From the NCBI RefSeq assembly GCF_014646935.1, contig NZ_BMOF01000010.1:1-52438 (forward strand): a stretch of 52,438 nucleotides of DNA, given 5' to 3'. The notes under the pieces are model-generated. The model saw only the letters and a program-made list of their open reading frames with translations, was not told the DNA's origin and made no database searches. The first letter of the stretch is position 1; the number at the start of each line of letters is the position of its first letter. A program made the position numbers and the translations under genes. Source of the DNA: Calditerricola satsumensis (GTDB taxonomy: Bacteria; Bacillota; Bacilli; Calditerricolales; Calditerricolaceae). This document shows, piece after piece, positions 50,312-52,438 of the stretch.

Positions 50312-51082
50312 ATGGCGACAAAGGCTTCGGCCAAGAACGTCACGCTGGTGCGGGCGATGCGCGTGCTCGACCTGTTTCGGGAGCACGAGCGGCTTTCGCT
50401 ACCGGAGATGGCGGCGCTGTCGGGGCTGCCCAAAACCACCGTCTTCCGCATGGCCGGCGCCCTGGAGGAGATGGGCTTTTTGTCCCGCGACGACCGAGGA
50501 ACGTACCGATTGGGCCTGCGGTTTCTCGAGTTTGGCCAGCTGGTGACCGAGCGCCTCGACCTGCGCCGCGTAGCCCTCCCCGTCATGCAGGCGCTGCGCG
50601 ACGAGGTGGGCGACGCGGTCAACCTGGTGGTGCGCGACGGAAGGGAGGCCATCTACATCGAGAAGGTGGAGGCGCTCGCCCCCGTGCGCGTCTACACCCG
50701 CATCGGTCGCCGCGCCCCGCTCTACGCCGGGGCCTGCCCGCGCGTGCTCTTGGCGTATCTCCCGGAGGACGAACAGGAACGCTACCTGCAGGAGGTGGCC
50801 CTGGTGCCCATCGGCGCCGGCACGATCACCGATCGCCAGCGCCTGCGCGCCGTGCTGCGGGAGGCACGGCAAAACGAATACACTGTCAGCCATTCTGAGC
50901 TGGAAACCGGCTCGGCGGCGGTGGCCGCCCCGGTGTTCGACCACACGGGCCAGGTGGTGGCCGGCCTCAGCGTGGCCGGCCCGGAAGCCCACTATGGGTC
51001 GGACCGGTTGCCCGACCTCATCGACAAGGTGAAACGCGCCGCCGCCGCCATCTCCCGCCGGCTCGGGTGGCGGGGCGGGTGA
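50312..51082 (+). CDS. IclR-family transcriptional regulator (KipR-like)
   Basis: 256 residues: N-terminal winged helix (LSLPEMAALSGLPKTTVFRM, about 28-47) and a C-terminal IclR ligand domain (ALRDEVGDAVNLVVRDGREA onward). It heads the pxpB/pxpC genes, as KipR accompanies kipI/kipA in Bacillus. ATG at 50312 follows GGGGAGGAAGGGG. It is likely to control its own operon through the repeats at 50236-50281. Confidence 0.9.
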   Translation: MATKASAKNVTLVRAMRVLDLFREHERLSLPEMAALSGLPKTTVFRMAGALEEMGFLSRDDRGTYRLGLRFLEFGQLVTERLDLRRVALPVMQALRDEVGDAVNLVVRDGREAIYIEKVEALAPVRVYTRIGRRAPLYAGACPRVLLAYLPEDEQERYLQEVALVPIGAGTITDRQRLRAVLREARQNEYTVSHSELETGSAAVAAPVFDHTGQVVAGLSVAGPEAHYGSDRLPDLIDKVKRAAAAISRRLGWRGG

Positions 51083-51097
51083 AAGGAGGAAACGACG

Positions 51098-51904
51098 GTG
51101 GCAACGCCACAAGAGGACAAGCCCCTCATCCTGCCCCTCGGCGACTCTGCCGCAATCATCCGTTTCGGCACGGCCATCGATCCCGTCGCCAACCGCCGCG
51201 CGATGGCCCTCGCCGAGCACCTGCTGCGTTGCCCCTTTCCCGGGTTGGTGGAGGCCGTTCCGGCGTACGCGTCGGTGACAGTGCATTACAACCCGTGCGC
51301 CGTTCACGTATCAAGCGCCGCGCCGACGCCCTACGACGCCGTCCGCGCGCGGCTTTCTGCGGTCCTGGCCGAGGTGGGGGAGGGGATTGATGCGGCGCCG
51401 CGCACGGTGGAGATCCCCGTTTGCTACGGCGGCGACCACGGGCCGGATCTCGAGGCGGTGGCCGCCGCTTGCGGCCTGGCGCCGGAGGAGGTGGTGGGCC
51501 TGCACGCCGGAACGACGTACCATGTCTACGCGATTGGCTTCGCGCCGGGCTTTCCGTACCTGGGCACCGTGCCCGAGCCGATCCGCGTCCCGCGCCGCGC
51601 CACGCCGCGAGCTGCCGTGCCGGCCGGATCGGTGGGCATCGCCGGGGCGCAGACGGGCATCTACCCCATGGAAACCCCGGGCGGGTGGCAGATCATCGGC
51701 CGCACGCCCATCCGGCTGTTTCAGCCCGACCGCGACCCGCCCTGCCTGCTCCGCGTCGGCGACCGGGTGCGCTTTCGGCCCATCACTGAAGAGGCGTTCG
51801 CCGCCTGGCCGGACGGCGACGCCCGTGCCGAACGGGCCATCCCCGATGGCGGCGAGGGGCGCGCGCAGGGAGCAGGGCAAGGCCCGGCGGGTGCGGGGAC
51901 ATGA
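51098..51904 (+). CDS. pxpB: 5-oxoprolinase subunit PxpB (KipI-like)
   Basis: Part of the ATP-dependent 5-oxoprolinase PxpABC, clearing pyroglutamate. 268 residues: LILPLGDSAAIIRFG at the start, PVCYGGDHGPDLE, GFAPGFPYLGTVP and the PGGWQIIGRTP segment are family hallmarks. The last about 30 residues are Gly/Ala-rich and atypical. In Bacillus the homologue KipI also inhibits sporulation kinase KinA. GTG at 51098 follows AAAGGAGGAAA. It overlaps pxpC by four bases. Confidence 0.94.
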   Translation: MATPQEDKPLILPLGDSAAIIRFGTAIDPVANRRAMALAEHLLRCPFPGLVEAVPAYASVTVHYNPCAVHVSSAAPTPYDAVRARLSAVLAEVGEGIDAAPRTVEIPVCYGGDHGPDLEAVAAACGLAPEEVVGLHAGTTYHVYAIGFAPGFPYLGTVPEPIRVPRRATPRAAVPAGSVGIAGAQTGIYPMETPGGWQIIGRTPIRLFQPDRDPPCLLRVGDRVRFRPITEEAFAAWPDGDARAERAIPDGGEGRAQGAGQGPAGAGT

Positions 51905-52438
51905 CCGTCACCGTGCTGCGCCCCGGCCTGCTCACCACCGTGCAAGACCTCGGCCGGACCGGATGGCAGCGCTTTGGCGTCCCGGTGGGCGGGGCGATGG
52001 ATCCCTTTGCCTTGCGCGTGGCCAACGCGCTGGTGGGCAACGACGACGGGGCCGCCGCCATGGAGATCACCCTGCAGGGCCCGCAGCTGCGCTTTGACGA
52101 GGATGCGCTCATCGCCGTCTGCGGCGCCGACCTTTCCCCGGCGGTGGACGGCGCGCCCCTCCCTCAATGGCGGCCGGTGCTCGTGCAGCGGGGAAGCGTG
52201 CTCGCCTTCGGACGGCCGCGCTGGGGCGTGCGGGCGTACCTGGCCGTCGCCGGCGGGTGGGACGTGCCCATCGTCCTCGGCAGCCGCAGCACCGATCGGC
52301 GCGCCGGCCTGGGGGGTGTAGAGGGCCGCGCCTTGCGGGAAGGGGACCGGCTGATCGCCGGCATCCCCGCGGCCCCGGCCCAGCGCCTGATGGCCGCCCT
52401 GTCCGGCCGGCTCGGCCGCCGTCCGCTGGCGTCGGTGC
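51901..52438 (+). CDS. pxpC: 5-oxoprolinase subunit PxpC (KipA-like), cut by window end
   Basis: The first 179 codons of a biotin-dependent-carboxyltransferase-like protein of about 330 residues. VLRPGLLTTVQDLGRTGWQR, the following FGVPVGGAMDPFALRVAN, and GSRSTDRRAGLGG match KipA/PxpC. The frame is open to the last base of the window. ATG at 51901 overlaps the pxpB stop (ATGA). pxpA, if present, lies beyond the window. Confidence 0.95.
   Translation, partial: MTVTVLRPGLLTTVQDLGRTGWQRFGVPVGGAMDPFALRVANALVGNDDGAAAMEITLQGPQLRFDEDALIAVCGADLSPAVDGAPLPQWRPVLVQRGSVLAFGRPRWGVRAYLAVAGGWDVPIVLGSRSTDRRAGLGGVEGRALREGDRLIAGIPAAPAQRLMAALSGRLGRRPLASV

Noticed and set aside
1-52438. tRNA, rRNA, CRISPR, transposase or prophage genes
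   Set aside because: None was seen on reading the sequence; no repeated spacers, no transposase motif and no tRNA-like fold were noticed. A dedicated scan such as tRNAscan-SE would be decisive.

Overview
The window is a dense, high-GC (roughly two-thirds G+C by eye) stretch of bacterial chromosome. Its gene order is that of the Bacillales core between hepT/ndk and dnaD: ndk-cheR-aroC-aroB-trpEDCFBA-hisC-tyrA-aroA, TPR protein, ypiB/ypiF-qcrABC-ypjA-ypjB, YitT protein, mazG-like gene, dapB-mgsA-bshB1-bshA-cca-birA-panBCD, then ypmA-ypmB-aspartate aminotransferase-asnS-dnaD. Bacillithiol genes, a menaquinol-type QcrABC complex, Rex, the sporulation-associated ypjB and a TRAP-type trp leader all point to a spore-forming Bacillales member. 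The very high GC suggests a thermophile such as a Calditerricola-like genus; that last step is inference only.

Region 1 (1-14155) is the aromatic amino-acid supraoperon. Chorismate is made by aroC and aroB here and aroA at the far end. It is turned into tryptophan by trpE, trpD, trpC, trpF, trpB and trpA, and into phenylalanine/tyrosine by hisC (broad aminotransferase) and tyrA. trpG is absent, as in Bacillus, where the glutaminase lies in the folate operon. The trp leader carries 14 GAG triplets at about 5-nt spacing (TRAP site). A second GAG-rich cluster lies over the trpD ribosome binding site inside the 3' end of trpE. trpD has a one-base frameshift in a G run.

Region 2 (14156-18595) has a consensus promoter plus terminator that may form a small RNA or leader, a hydantoinase-like protein without metal ligands, a TPR protein, and an unknown protein whose ribosome binding site sits in a long inverted repeat. 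Region 3 (18596-24185) is ypiF, the QcrABC respiratory complex, ypjA, ypjB, an opposing YitT-family gene and a MazG-like gene. Region 4 (24182-32145) is dapB, methylglyoxal synthase, bacillithiol synthesis (bshB1, bshA), cca, birA and panBCD behind an attenuator-type leader; an unannotated 24-residue peptide gene lies antisense between bshA and cca.

Region 5 (32146-39600) departs from Bacillus order. It holds a TPR protein, a secreted metallo-beta-lactamase-fold protein lacking its metal ligands, rex, a three-gene end-joining set (ku, separate ligase, separate LigD-type polymerase) and mtaD. Region 6 (39601-47142) has a 53-codon gene on the minus strand, ypmA, a lipoprotein, ypmB, a two-gene unit of a membrane-anchored protein with a short FtsH-like protease, aspartate aminotransferase, asnS and dnaD. 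Region 7 (47143-52438) has a fructosamine kinase/low-molecular-weight phosphatase pair on the minus strand, a thioredoxin-like protein with an Lgt-like membrane protein, and an IclR regulator leading pxpB and a truncated pxpC.

No rRNA, tRNA, CRISPR array, insertion sequence or attachment site was seen. Nearly all long reading frames opposite or overlapping the genes are shadows caused by high GC.
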